From the NCBI GenBank assembly GCA_945907065.1, contig CAMDSC010000018.1, positions 1 through 46,189 of the forward strand: 46,189 nt of DNA, written 5' to 3'. The notes under the pieces are model-generated. The model saw only the letters and a list, made by a program, of their open reading frames with translations. It was not told the origin of the DNA and ran no database searches. This DNA comes from Chitinophaga pinensis. Lineage in GTDB: Bacteria; Bacteroidota; Bacteroidia; NS11-12g; UBA9320. The position numbers were made by a program, and so were the translations under genes. This document shows, in pieces, positions 1 through 7,807 of this stretch (position 1 is the first letter of the stretch; each line of letters begins with the position of its first letter).

Positions 1-29
1 GAAACTATTTAAATTATTTTAGAAAACCC

Positions 30-59
30 TTGACTAAAAAGTAATAATTATTATTTTTG
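30..59 (+). promoter_or_regulatory. Promoter of tRNA-Asn
   Basis: TTG at 30-32 and TATTTTTG at 52-59 are 19 bp apart, which matches the Bacteroidota housekeeping promoter (-33 TTG, -7 TAnnTTTG). The tRNA body begins 15 bp downstream. The tRNA-Asp gene near 24.6 kb has the same -7 octamer and the same 19-bp spacing on the other strand, which supports the call. Confidence 0.75.
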
Positions 60-74
60 CAGTCCTTTAAAAAT

Positions 75-148
75 TCCTCCTTAGCTCAGCTGGTTAGAGC
101 ATCTGACTGTTAATCAGAGGGTCGCTGGTTCAAGTCCAGCAGGGGGAG
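75..148 (+). tRNA. tRNA-Asn (GTT)
   Basis: A complete 74-nt cloverleaf. The acceptor arms 75-81 (TCCTCCT) and 141-147 (AGGGGGA) pair over seven positions with one T-G pair. The D arm has AGCTCAGCTGGTTAGAGC and the T arm has GGTTCAAGTCC. The anticodon stem 102-106/114-118 closes loop CTGTTAA, giving anticodon GTT at 109-111, read as asparagine. No 3' CCA is encoded. A promoter lies just upstream and a strong hairpin terminator just downstream, so it is transcribed alone. Confidence 0.95.
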
Positions 149-156
149 CTAATGAA

Positions 157-187
157 AACCCGATACGAAAGTGTCGGGTTTTTTTGT
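157..187 (+). terminator. Rho-independent terminator of tRNA-Asn
   Basis: A 10-bp stem (AACCCGATAC, 157-166, with GTGTCGGGTT, 171-180, one G-T pair) closes a GAAA tetraloop and runs into a T tract. It lies eight bases after the tRNA 3' end. Confidence 0.9.
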
Positions 188-417
188 AACCAAATTTAGC
201 GATAAATTTATCCCAATGTAACAAATATAAATCTGGAAAATAAAAAAATTATCAGCATTTGCATTTTAAGCATCGTCCTCACTAAGACCAAAAGTTATGA
301 TTTTTATGTTGGTACCTATCACTTAAATTAACCCAACTATTTAATAACGAAATACATATGTGAAATAAGTTGTATTGATTTACTTGTAACGAATTTAAAA
401 TGTGTCAAAAAAATCAT

Positions 418-425
418 TATATTTG
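418..425 (+). promoter_or_regulatory. Putative -7 box (TATATTTG) of the lipoprotein/channel cluster
   Basis: TATATTTG matches TAnnTTTG exactly and lies 26 bp before the lipoprotein start. No TTG is found at the expected 19-23 bp spacing, so the call rests on the -7 box alone. It would serve the cluster running to position 4969. Confidence 0.4.
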
Positions 426-451
426 CTAGACTTTGAAATAAAAAATTAGAA

Positions 452-943
452 ATGAAAAAAACAATGACAATTTTCGGAGTAATATTATTTGCTTCATTCA
501 TTTTTTCAAGTTGTGGAAATAAAGCAGAGAATAAACAAATTCAATCAACTGAAGTAAAAGAAAATAATCAACCGCTGTTACAGCCAGAATTTTTAGGAAA
601 TTATCATGGCATACAACCAAGTTACTATATGAAAAATCAATATGGAGACGATATGTTAATTAATGGACAAAAGGTGTCAGTTCCTTCAATTGACTTTAAG
701 TTTTTAGTAAAAGAAGATGGTGCTGCTAGTTTGCAACAGACAAACCTTGAAGACAATAGCCGATTTTACTATGATGGCACAATCAAGATTATTAAAGATA
801 CCCCCGATATTCTAAAAATAGAATGTTTCTTAAGTGATGGAAAATCTTCTAATCCAACATATACCTTGGCGATTAATAAATCTGATAAAACTGCAATTTG
901 CATCGGTAATAACGAACCTGAATTTAAACTTGAAAAAAAATAA
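452..943 (+). CDS. Small secreted lipoprotein, function unknown
   Basis: A 163-residue protein. A short basic start, a hydrophobic stretch and a lipobox (FSSC, Cys about 21) give a classic lipoprotein signal peptide, so the mature protein should be a lipid-anchored envelope protein. The rest is polar with no recognised domain; residues 40-160 look like a small beta-rich fold (inference). It starts 26 bp after a -7 box and ends 26 bp before the channel gene, so it may be the first gene of that operon. Its first 28 bases from 463 recur with one mismatch at 5073, at the head of a broken gene, which marks the two as relatives or as sharing copied 5' ends. The function is not known. Confidence 0.8.
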   Translation: MKKTMTIFGVILFASFIFSSCGNKAENKQIQSTEVKENNQPLLQPEFLGNYHGIQPSYYMKNQYGDDMLINGQKVSVPSIDFKFLVKEDGAASLQQTNLEDNSRFYYDGTIKIIKDTPDILKIECFLSDGKSSNPTYTLAINKSDKTAICIGNNEPEFKLEKK

Positions 944-969
944 ATTAACCAACTCTAAATTATAATAAA

Positions 970-2886
970 ATGAGAAATTACGCACAAGATTCGATAATAT
1001 CTAACAAAAAAGAACCTAAAAAAGGTGTCATTTCATATAAAAAGTTAATCCATTTTTATTTTGATAATGCAATAAGTAAAACAAAATATTTTATCCTTTT
1101 TTTGCTTCTAATTTCATTTTTATTAGGTTTAATTATGACAGTAGTTCATTATTCAATTAATCAGGATAAAGAGGGCTCTTTCTTTGATAATTGGTGGACT
1201 AGTATTACTACAATTTTAGGAATCGGATCCGGACCAAACTGGACAGATCGTATAATTAACTTTTTATATTGGTCTTTTAGTGTGGCAATATCAGGTTCTA
1301 TTATTGGTTTTATTGCTAAAGGAATCAGTAATTTAGTTGAACAACTTAAAAAAGGCAAGAGTCAAGTTGTTTGCAAAAATCATATTTTGATTTTAGGGTG
1401 GTCTAATAGTATTTTTTCTATTTTAAAAGAATTGTCTATTGCAAATGAAAATATAAAAAATGCGGTTGTTATTATATTTTCAGAATTAGACAATGAAAAA
1501 ATGCAAGATGAAATTGCTGCAAAAGTTGATGTAAAATTAAACTTAAAAATTATTACAAGATCTGGAGATACTAGTAGTCCAATTGAATTAGAAATGGCTA
1601 ATCCAACTGATGCAAAGAATATTATTGTTTTGGGTCAAGATCAAAATAGTGATACAAAAGTAATCACTACTATTTTAGCATTACATTCAATGTTGAAAAA
1701 AACAAAGATTTCCATAATAGCTCAAATAAATGATGCTAAGCATGTAAAAAATATAAGTCAAATAAAAAATATAAATATTATTCCGGTACTCTCAAAAAAT
1801 ATCATTACAAATCTAACAGCACAAACTCTAAGACAAAATGGTATTGGTACCGTTATCCTAGATTTACTTGATTTTGATGGGGATGAAATTTATTTTTCTG
1901 AAATACCTCAACTTGTTGGTAAAACCTATTTAGAAGCGTTACTTTCATTTGATGATTCTTCAGTAATGGGAATAATTGACATTGAAAACCAAACACAACT
2001 AAACCCAGATAATGATACAATAATTAACAAAGGCGATAAACTAATTGTAATTTCAAAAGATGACGATACAGTTATTTATTCTACAGCTCAACTAGCAAAT
2101 CAAAATAATTTTATTCTCCCTGAAGTCTCGTCTGAGAAAAAAGATAATAATATTTTATTTATTGGATGGTCTAGTGTTGGGATTGATATTGTAACATCAC
2201 TAGTTCCTTTTTTAAACTCAACTTCTAAAATAACAGTGGTTTATCTTCCTGAATATGTAGACCTAAACAACATTTCAATTAATATTTATAATAATATAAA
2301 AATTGAATTTATACCGGTTAGCGGATCTGATTTCGATTTGGAAACATTTGTTAAAAAAGGAAATTACAAAGAGATAATGATAATTGGGTATACTGATAAA
2401 CTATCTATTCCAGAAGCAGATACCATGACATTGTTGGAAATGCTTAAGCTTGATAATATCAAACAAAATGAATTGACAAATAAATTTAGAGTAATTGCAC
2501 AAATTTTAGATTCTTCTAAAGCAAAACTTGCAGAATTTACTGAAACGGAAGAATTAATTATTAGTGATAATTTAGTTGCCTTACTAATGTCTCAGTTAAT
2601 TGAAAATCCGGATTTACATTTTGTATTTAACGATCTATTTGATGCAGAAGGTGCTTCCATAAACATGTGCCCGATTGAAGAGTACGCAGAATTGAATACA
2701 GAAATTTCATTTGCTGATTTAGTTTTTACTGCAGGTAAAAGAAACCAATCTGCAATTGGTGTTAAAATTGAAAACACTAACATATCCAATCATACCGAGG
2801 GTATTTTTCTCAACCCAAGCAAAAAAACGAAAATCAATCCCAAAAAAGGAGACCAGATTATTGTAATTAGTTCAACAATATATTAA
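970..2886 (+). CDS. CASTOR/POLLUX-like cation channel with two RCK domains
   Basis: A 638-residue inner-membrane protein. After a cytosolic start there is a membrane helix at about 38-60, a pore-loop region at about 75-92 (WWTSITTILGIGSGPNW), and a second helix at about 97-118. Two Rossmann-like RCK/TrkA-N domains follow, starting at about 137 (HILILGWSNS) and 392 (NILFIGWSSV), each with a TrkA-C-like part. This order matches bacterial relatives of the plant CASTOR/POLLUX channels and Trk-type K+ channels. The filter is not TVGYG, so ion selectivity cannot be called. RCK domains usually gate on nucleotides or cations. The gene ends 5 bp before the ligand-gated channel gene, which implies joint expression. 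Family confidence is high; transported ion and ligand are unknown. Confidence 0.82.
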   Translation: MRNYAQDSIISNKKEPKKGVISYKKLIHFYFDNAISKTKYFILFLLLISFLLGLIMTVVHYSINQDKEGSFFDNWWTSITTILGIGSGPNWTDRIINFLYWSFSVAISGSIIGFIAKGISNLVEQLKKGKSQVVCKNHILILGWSNSIFSILKELSIANENIKNAVVIIFSELDNEKMQDEIAAKVDVKLNLKIITRSGDTSSPIELEMANPTDAKNIIVLGQDQNSDTKVITTILALHSMLKKTKISIIAQINDAKHVKNISQIKNINIIPVLSKNIITNLTAQTLRQNGIGTVILDLLDFDGDEIYFSEIPQLVGKTYLEALLSFDDSSVMGIIDIENQTQLNPDNDTIINKGDKLIVISKDDDTVIYSTAQLANQNNFILPEVSSEKKDNNILFIGWSSVGIDIVTSLVPFLNSTSKITVVYLPEYVDLNNISINIYNNIKIEFIPVSGSDFDLETFVKKGNYKEIMIIGYTDKLSIPEADTMTLLEMLKLDNIKQNELTNKFRVIAQILDSSKAKLAEFTETEELIISDNLVALLMSQLIENPDLHFVFNDLFDAEGASINMCPIEEYAELNTEISFADLVFTAGKRNQSAIGVKIENTNISNHTEGIFLNPSKKTKINPKKGDQIIVISSTIY

Positions 2887-2891
2887 TATTT

Positions 2892-3929
2892 ATGAAAGAA
2901 AAATTAAAAATTTTCATTTGGATTTTTTTTTCAGTCATTTACAATCATAGTATTGTCGCAAATAGTATTAGCAAAGATTCAATTATTACTGTTAAATATG
3001 GTATTTATTTAAAAAAAATAAATCCAGATTTTAAGGAAGGAAAATTTAATGCTGAATTCTATTGGTGGGCAATTTTTAAAAATGACAAAACAAAAACGGG
3101 CATTACTAATGAGGAGATTTTAAATTTAGAATATGTAAATGGATTTGAATGTGAAATAGGCGGTATTACTAAAGAAATACAAGAATCAAAAGAATTAAGT
3201 CCAAATTTGTTCTATTATACAGGGTTTCACCAAGGTGCTTTTTATTTCAATCCTGATTTTAAAATGTACCCATTTGATGTCCAAACCCTTAATATCACTC
3301 TTGAAAACTCACTTTTACCAATTAATAGTTTAAGATTCGTTCCAGATAGCGGTTCCTATTTATTGTCCAAGCAGAAAAAAAATAATTGGGGAATATCGGA
3401 TGACATTATAAATAATAATAATGAAAATTATAAATTTTTTAAAACAGAAATCACATCAGGAATAGGAATTTATAATTCCAATTTTGGAGATCCAACATTT
3501 GAGCCCCAAAGCAAATATGGAAGAATTAATATTGGGGTTTTTATTAATCGCCCTTTTGCTCCTTATATCAGTAAACTTATTATTCCGTTAATGATAATTT
3601 TATTATTAGTTTATTTTGTGTTTTTCTTACCTGCTGAAAAAATTGACATCTCTGCCGGATTAACGGTAACTTCATTATTAAGTGCTATAGCGTTTCAACT
3701 TGCTATATCTGGTGAGTTACCAGAAATTGGTTATATTATTTACATCGATAAAGTATTTTATACGTGTTACTTCTTAATTGCTATTAGTTTAGCCCAATCT
3801 CTTCTTACGTTTTATCTTGACGATAGTGGAGATGAGAAAAAGAAAAGACTTGCGGTTAATCTTGATATATTATTTAGAATTTTATTTCCAATAGTATTCT
3901 TTAGTAGTGTTGTACTTTTTGCAATATGA
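2892..3929 (+). CDS. Pentameric ligand-gated ion channel homolog (prokaryotic Cys-loop superfamily)
   Basis: A 345-residue protein with a signal peptide (about 1-23), a beta-rich extracellular domain and four C-terminal membrane helices. The family hallmark YPFDVQ sits at residues 126-131 in the beta6-beta7 region; the loop cysteines are absent, as in prokaryotic members such as GLIC and ELIC. M1 is about 222-245, containing the family proline (IIPLM). M2, which lines the pore, starts near residue 252 (DISAGLTVTSLLSAIAF). M3 is about 280-303 and M4 about 323-345. Such proteins assemble as homopentamers in the inner membrane with the sensor domain facing the periplasm. The gene starts 5 bp after the RCK channel and overlaps the acyltransferase by 4 bp. 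The ligand is unknown. Confidence 0.85.
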   Translation: MKEKLKIFIWIFFSVIYNHSIVANSISKDSIITVKYGIYLKKINPDFKEGKFNAEFYWWAIFKNDKTKTGITNEEILNLEYVNGFECEIGGITKEIQESKELSPNLFYYTGFHQGAFYFNPDFKMYPFDVQTLNITLENSLLPINSLRFVPDSGSYLLSKQKKNNWGISDDIINNNNENYKFFKTEITSGIGIYNSNFGDPTFEPQSKYGRINIGVFINRPFAPYISKLIIPLMIILLLVYFVFFLPAEKIDISAGLTVTSLLSAIAFQLAISGELPEIGYIIYIDKVFYTCYFLIAISLAQSLLTFYLDDSGDEKKKRLAVNLDILFRILFPIVFFSSVVLFAI

Positions 3930-4969
3930 TAAAAAAAAGAATAGAGTCAATTGATTTTCTTAGAACCATTGCTATTTTAATTATGTTAATAGCAAATGCA
4001 GCTCCATATACATTAAAGGGTCCACATCCTATTTGGTTTAGGATGATTTGTTCATTTGCAGCACCTTTGTTTATTTTTATATCTGGTTTTTCTTTTTTTC
4101 TTTCTTTTAAAAAAAATCAAAATTACAAGCATAAGTTAGTACTAACTTTATATTTACTTCTTTCTGCAATATTTGTAGATGTCGTTATTTGGGGAATTTT
4201 ACCATTTCAAACTTTTGATGTATTGTACCTTATTGCTTTTGGTCAAGCTATTAATATTTTAATTTTTCGTTTAAAATTCCCAATAAAATTATTTATCGCT
4301 TTAATCTTTATTGTTTCCTCACCATTACTTGAAAATTATTTTGGTTACCGATTTAATAATAAAGATTTTAATCTGAATAGTGTATTTTCAAGTGATTTTA
4401 ACTTGTCGGGAGTTTTTCAATTTTCAAGATTTTGCATTGATGGATGGTTTCCTTTAACACCTTGGATAGGCTTTGCTATAATTGGAAGTGTTTCGGCAGA
4501 GTTGTCTGAAAAAATTTCTTTAAATTTAAAAACAGTAAAGTGGGTAAGTTTGATCTTTTTAATTAGTGGATTAGGCGTATTTTTTTCTCAAAACGTAATA
4601 CAATGTGAAAGAGATGGATATTTAGAATTGTTTTATCCACCAACACCACTATTTTTATTAATTGCTTTTGCTTTTATTTTTACAACTTATTCATTTTCTA
4701 TAAAAATGAATTTCTACCTTCATTCTAGATTTAATTATATAAATATATTAGGGCGACATAGTCTATTCATATATATTTTCCATGCCTTTATTATATCTTA
4801 TGTATTTGAATCTTATTTAGTTCCTTCAGGATGTTTTCAATTTGCATTTTTAATGGTTGCTTTTGTAAGTATTTGTATTCTCTTAACAACTTTATTAGAA
4901 CGCATTAATAAAAAAGATTCTTTAAAGTCAATACCTTTATTCATTAAAACCATTTTAGGCTTGAAATAA
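3926..4969 (+). CDS. Multi-pass membrane acyltransferase (HGSNAT/DUF1624-like)
   Basis: A 347-residue, very hydrophobic protein with about ten membrane helices. The start RIESIDFLRTIAILIMLIAN, followed by FAAPLFIFISGFSFF near residue 50, is the signature of the heparan-alpha-glucosaminide N-acetyltransferase-like and acyltransferase-3-like membrane families, which carry acyl groups across the membrane to a sugar or lipid acceptor. It overlaps the channel gene by ATGA, which implies translational coupling, and is the last intact gene of the cluster. The exact acceptor cannot be read from the sequence, and membership of HGSNAT-like rather than generic acyltransferase 3 is a best guess. Confidence 0.7.
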   Translation: MIKKRIESIDFLRTIAILIMLIANAAPYTLKGPHPIWFRMICSFAAPLFIFISGFSFFLSFKKNQNYKHKLVLTLYLLLSAIFVDVVIWGILPFQTFDVLYLIAFGQAINILIFRLKFPIKLFIALIFIVSSPLLENYFGYRFNNKDFNLNSVFSSDFNLSGVFQFSRFCIDGWFPLTPWIGFAIIGSVSAELSEKISLNLKTVKWVSLIFLISGLGVFFSQNVIQCERDGYLELFYPPTPLFLLIAFAFIFTTYSFSIKMNFYLHSRFNYINILGRHSLFIYIFHAFIISYVFESYLVPSGCFQFAFLMVAFVSICILLTTLLERINKKDSLKSIPLFIKTILGLK

Positions 4970-5073
4970 AGTGATGTTTTTTAATGAAAATAAAAAAAAG
5001 TGGAGCTCATAACCCACTCTAAAAAAACGGTAAATAATTAAATAAAAGTGGCGACTACATATAAAAAAAAGTA

Positions 5074-5711
5074 ATGACAATTTTCGGAGCAATATTATTT
5101 GGCTTCATTATTTTAACATCTCCTGGTGGTAATGGTTCCCAAAATACTTCCGATACACAAAATGAAAATACTGTTGATGTTTGTAGATACCTAACAGAAC
5201 CAGTAATTTGGATTGGTCTATTACTAATAAAGATGGTTGTCGAGATGCAATTAGTAAAGAGATTGGTGTTCATAATTGGGAAAAAGTCAATTTTTCTCAA
5301 AATCCGGATTTGAATGGAAAATTTGATGAATTATCAAAAAAATGTACGGTAACAACTGAATTGAAAACTGTAATCGAAGGTATTGATAAAAATAATGTTT
5401 TAGTTAAGGAAATAGGCTCCTCTTATGGATACATTTGGGAAAGTCTTAACAACGAAAACCAAATTTATACTACATCGGCTTTTGAAGGATTAATTTTTCG
5501 CATAACATATTAACTTATGAATGGTAATACTAATTCAGCAGATTTCAAAAAGGTTATTGTCCTTTCAGTTAAGTGGGGTGTAACGAATCCAAATAATACA
5601 GAAGGTGTTATTGAACAAAATAATGTTCCTGTAAGTTGGACGTTCAGTGAGGATTATTTGTCATTGATAAATAATAAAGGAGTTGTGTTTAATAGAATTA
5701 AAATGAGATAA
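5074..5711 (+). pseudogene. Broken paralog of an envelope lipoprotein (frameshift plus in-frame stop)
   Basis: The first 28 bases (5073-5100) match the start of the 452 gene with one mismatch, including ATG ACA ATT TTC GGA. The reading frame opens with a hydrophobic signal (MTIFGAILFGFIILTSPGG) whose lipobox Cys is gone. Sensible polar sequence continues to about 5190 (VCRYLTEP), then moves to another frame from about 5208 (LDWSITNKDGCRDAI onward). That frame is stopped at 5511-5513 but continues as protein-like sequence to 5711 (WTFSEDYLSLINNKGVVF). One frameshift and one stop therefore separate three pieces of what looks like one gene of about 210 codons. A real short secreted protein or separate small ORFs are possible but less likely. 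Confidence 0.6.
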
Positions 5712-5853
5712 CCGGCCCATTACAGCCCATTTTTTGATATCGCGGGGTTAGTGGTAAAAAACATTCAGGTTCTAATAAATATTAGTGGTGAAATGAAAAA
5801 TAAAGCTATTTAATCCGATACATGGCAAATTTGCAAAACGGTATGGGCTGGGT

Positions 5854-5973
5854 TTATAATACTAAAAGCCTCTTCCTTAAAATATCAAACTCTTCTTTTG
5901 AAATAATACCTTTCTCAAATAAGGTTGAGTGTTTTAATAATTTATAGACACTTGCAAACTGAAATAGATTGGT
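5854..5973 (-). pseudogene. Orphan SHOCT-like C-terminal fragment
   Basis: Read on the minus strand this is an open stretch of 39 codons with no start codon, ending in TAA at 5854-5856. It includes KHSTLFEKGIISKEEFDIL followed by basic residues. The pattern L-x-x-G-I-I-x-x-E-E-F-x-x-x-K/R-x-x-L is that of the short C-terminal SHOCT module found at the ends of many bacterial proteins. A stop codon lies directly upstream in frame and no parent domain is left. It is best read as the tail of a lost gene; it lies downstream of the 6003-6323 gene but in another frame. Confidence 0.5.
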
Positions 5974-6002
5974 TTAATCTAACTTTTATTGTCTTAAATA
6001 AA

Positions 6003-6323
6003 TCAACTTGTTTTCTGTAAATATTTTTCTTTTAATTTTTTAGAGATAATATCGATAGCTTTTTCGCTAGCTTTATTTGTTAAAAAGTCAGGCAGCCCTA
6101 ATGAATCTACTTCTGGTTTTAAAAACTCTTCATATGCATCTTTTGACATATCAGACACGTGCTTTTCTAATTCTTCGCCGTGCAATTCAGTTTTTGAATT
6201 ATCAACTTTAACTCGATTTACCACTTCTAATGCCCTGTTAGAAATATAAGCCATTTTTAAAGAAACTCCTAAAAATGGAACCCCCCCTAATACACTAATA
6301 AAAAATTTCATCATAATTTTCAT
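6003..6323 (-). CDS. Small hypothetical protein with hydrophobic N-terminus
   Basis: A 106-residue protein on the minus strand. Residues 1-28 are hydrophobic (FFISVLGGVPFLGVSLKMA) and could be a membrane anchor or signal; the rest is charged and probably helical, ending in a Lys-rich tail. No family is recognised. A TATCTTTA box near 6401-6408 on the minus strand, one base off TAnnTTTG, could be its promoter. An alternative start is the Met at residue 4 or 5. It lies among gene remnants, so it may itself belong to an accessory patch. Confidence 0.5.
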   Translation of the reverse strand: MKIMMKFFISVLGGVPFLGVSLKMAYISNRALEVVNRVKVDNSKTELHGEELEKHVSDMSKDAYEEFLKPEVDSLGLPDFLTNKASEKAIDIISKKLKEKYLQKTS

Positions 6324-6475
6324 TTAACTTGCCCTACTCTTATGGATTTTCAGATTTCTCCCCGTTTTTTTTGAGTGGGTTCTGGTCTCCACTTCTCCCT
6401 TGTAAAGATAATAATTGATATATGCATTTTAACTTGCCCATAACTTGTATATAGGCGCTATAAACATTCGCTTTT

Positions 6476-6492
6476 TACCCCAAATTTGGGTA
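6476..6492. promoter_or_regulatory. Imperfect dyad, possible operator
   Basis: TACCCCAAATTTGGGTA is a near-perfect palindrome (core CCCAAATTTGGG) in the 254-bp gap between two minus-strand genes, about 150 bp before the 6003-6323 gene. The symmetry suits a dimeric regulator. No regulator gene is adjacent and the sequence alone does not name one. Confidence 0.25.
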
Positions 6493-6577
6493 GATAGGTA
6501 TGACTGTCTTTATATATTATTTCAAATATAGTGATTTTTAATTAATGTTTAAAATAAAAAAATGTTTACTATAAAAG

Positions 6578-7054
6578 CTACTTATTGTGTTCTGCAACCA
6601 TTCCTTTAAGAATTGTTTCAAATTTGACAGGTTCAATATATCCTGCTTCTTGAAAAAGAACACTTTTTTTGGTAAGATAAAAATATGTTGTTGGATAGCC
6701 GCTACTGTTTCCACCACTTAAGGCACCCAAAAGTTCACGGCCCGAAAGGGTATCGCCACCGTTAATATATCTTCTATCCAATTCGGGATTAAATTTTATT
6801 GGTACAAAATCTTTATTAATAGCTGCTATTACCAGTTCGTTGGTATAAGTATTTTTATCCATCACTTTACACCAATGGCACCAGTCTGTATAGGTATCAA
6901 TTAGTGCTATTTTTCCTTCTTTGCGAGCTTTTATTACACCTTCGTTCCAGTCATACCATTTTAGTTCTTCAGTAGCGGCAGTTTTTATAGTATTAAAACT
7001 TCCCATCACGAAAAGTATAAATAATCCAAAAGTAATTTTCTTTAGTTTTTGCAT
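6578..7054 (-). CDS. Exported thioredoxin-like protein (WCHWC)
   Basis: A 158-residue protein with a signal peptide or N-terminal anchor (about 1-27), then a thioredoxin fold of the DUF255/thioredoxin_7 type. The motif WCHWC at about 58-62 follows LIDTYTD, as in periplasmic Bacteroidota thioredoxin-like proteins. The cis-Pro region is visible as GYPTTYFY at about 120-127. The likely role is disulfide exchange or quality control in the periplasm; the partner is unknown. It is transcribed alone, divergent from the SPOR protein gene, with 67 bp between them. Confidence 0.78.
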   Translation of the reverse strand: MQKLKKITFGLFILFVMGSFNTIKTAATEELKWYDWNEGVIKARKEGKIALIDTYTDWCHWCKVMDKNTYTNELVIAAINKDFVPIKFNPELDRRYINGGDTLSGRELLGALSGGNSSGYPTTYFYLTKKSVLFQEAGYIEPVKFETILKGMVAEHNK

Positions 7055-7121
7055 GTTTAATAATTGTAACTACGAAAATAAAACAAAAAGTATACCTGAA
7101 TTGTAATTTTATTCTTGAAAT

Positions 7122-7733
7122 TTGCATGATTGCACTTTTAAGGCATTAACAAGAACTTTGAATAACGGTAAGTTTGTAATAGACGGAAAAATTGAAGGGG
7201 AGCCGGAAGCGGTATATTTACCTGAACAAATACCTGAAAAAAATACAAAAAATGGCAGGAATTTGAAAGGTTGGATAGTTCTTTCTGCAGTATTGTTTGC
7301 AGTTTCCTCCTTTCTGTTTTTTAAAGTTTATTCATTGACCAATAAAGTAGCCAAGGCTGAAACATTGATTAATCAAAACATCATCTATAAAACCGCAAAT
7401 GACACTTTGAAACGCAAAGTTGCACAATTGATTAAAGACAATGAAATATTAGCCGAGAACAATGATAGTGCGGGAGGAGTTTTTTTTGAAGTGCAAATAG
7501 GTAATTTTAAAAATTTTAATATGGATGCTTATCTTGGTGAATTACAAGCTTTGCGACAAGAAAAAACAGGCACTACTTCTCGACTTTGTTTAGGCAGATT
7601 TCGTTCATTTAGCAAAGCTACCTTGTTTGAAAAAGACATTGAAAAAATGGGTTTTCCTGATGCATTTTTAGTAGGAAAAATAGATGGAAAACTCGTGAAT
7701 TATCAAGAAGCATTGGCAGCATGCCAAAAATAA
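7122..7733 (+). CDS. Membrane-anchored SPOR-domain protein
   Basis: About 200 residues: a cytosolic N-terminus, one membrane helix (about 49-70, GWIVLSAVLFAVSSFLFFKV), a short coiled linker, and a C-terminal SPOR-type domain (about 120-200). The domain shows the usual pattern FFEVQIGNFKN, then GRFRSFSKATLFE and GFPDAFLVGKIDGK. SPOR domains bind denuded glycan strands of peptidoglycan, often at division sites. The start is uncertain: no ATG exists in frame before the membrane helix, so TTG at 7122 or TTG at 7158 must be used. An ATG at 7126 is out of frame and stops after seven codons. The gene lies 74 bp upstream of the DUF4175 gene and may be co-transcribed. Confidence 0.7.
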   Translation: MHDCTFKALTRTLNNGKFVIDGKIEGEPEAVYLPEQIPEKNTKNGRNLKGWIVLSAVLFAVSSFLFFKVYSLTNKVAKAETLINQNIIYKTANDTLKRKVAQLIKDNEILAENNDSAGGVFFEVQIGNFKNFNMDAYLGELQALRQEKTGTTSRLCLGRFRSFSKATLFEKDIEKMGFPDAFLVGKIDGKLVNYQEALAACQK

Positions 7734-7807
7734 ACTAGAATTTAATTAAAAAATAAAAGGCTATATAATTCGTTTACTTTTAAATACAAAAAGGAACTAA
7801 CAGAACA

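Noticed and set aside
4999-5018. Hairpin AGTGG/CCACT as terminator of the channel cluster
   Set aside because: The stem is only 5 bp and the T run lies on the minus-strand side, so it does not fit termination of the plus-strand cluster.
5208-5711. Two separate small genes
   Set aside because: They share one frame and are split by a single stop; the first lacks an ATG, and the upstream piece looks like their missing signal peptide. One broken gene explains all three better.
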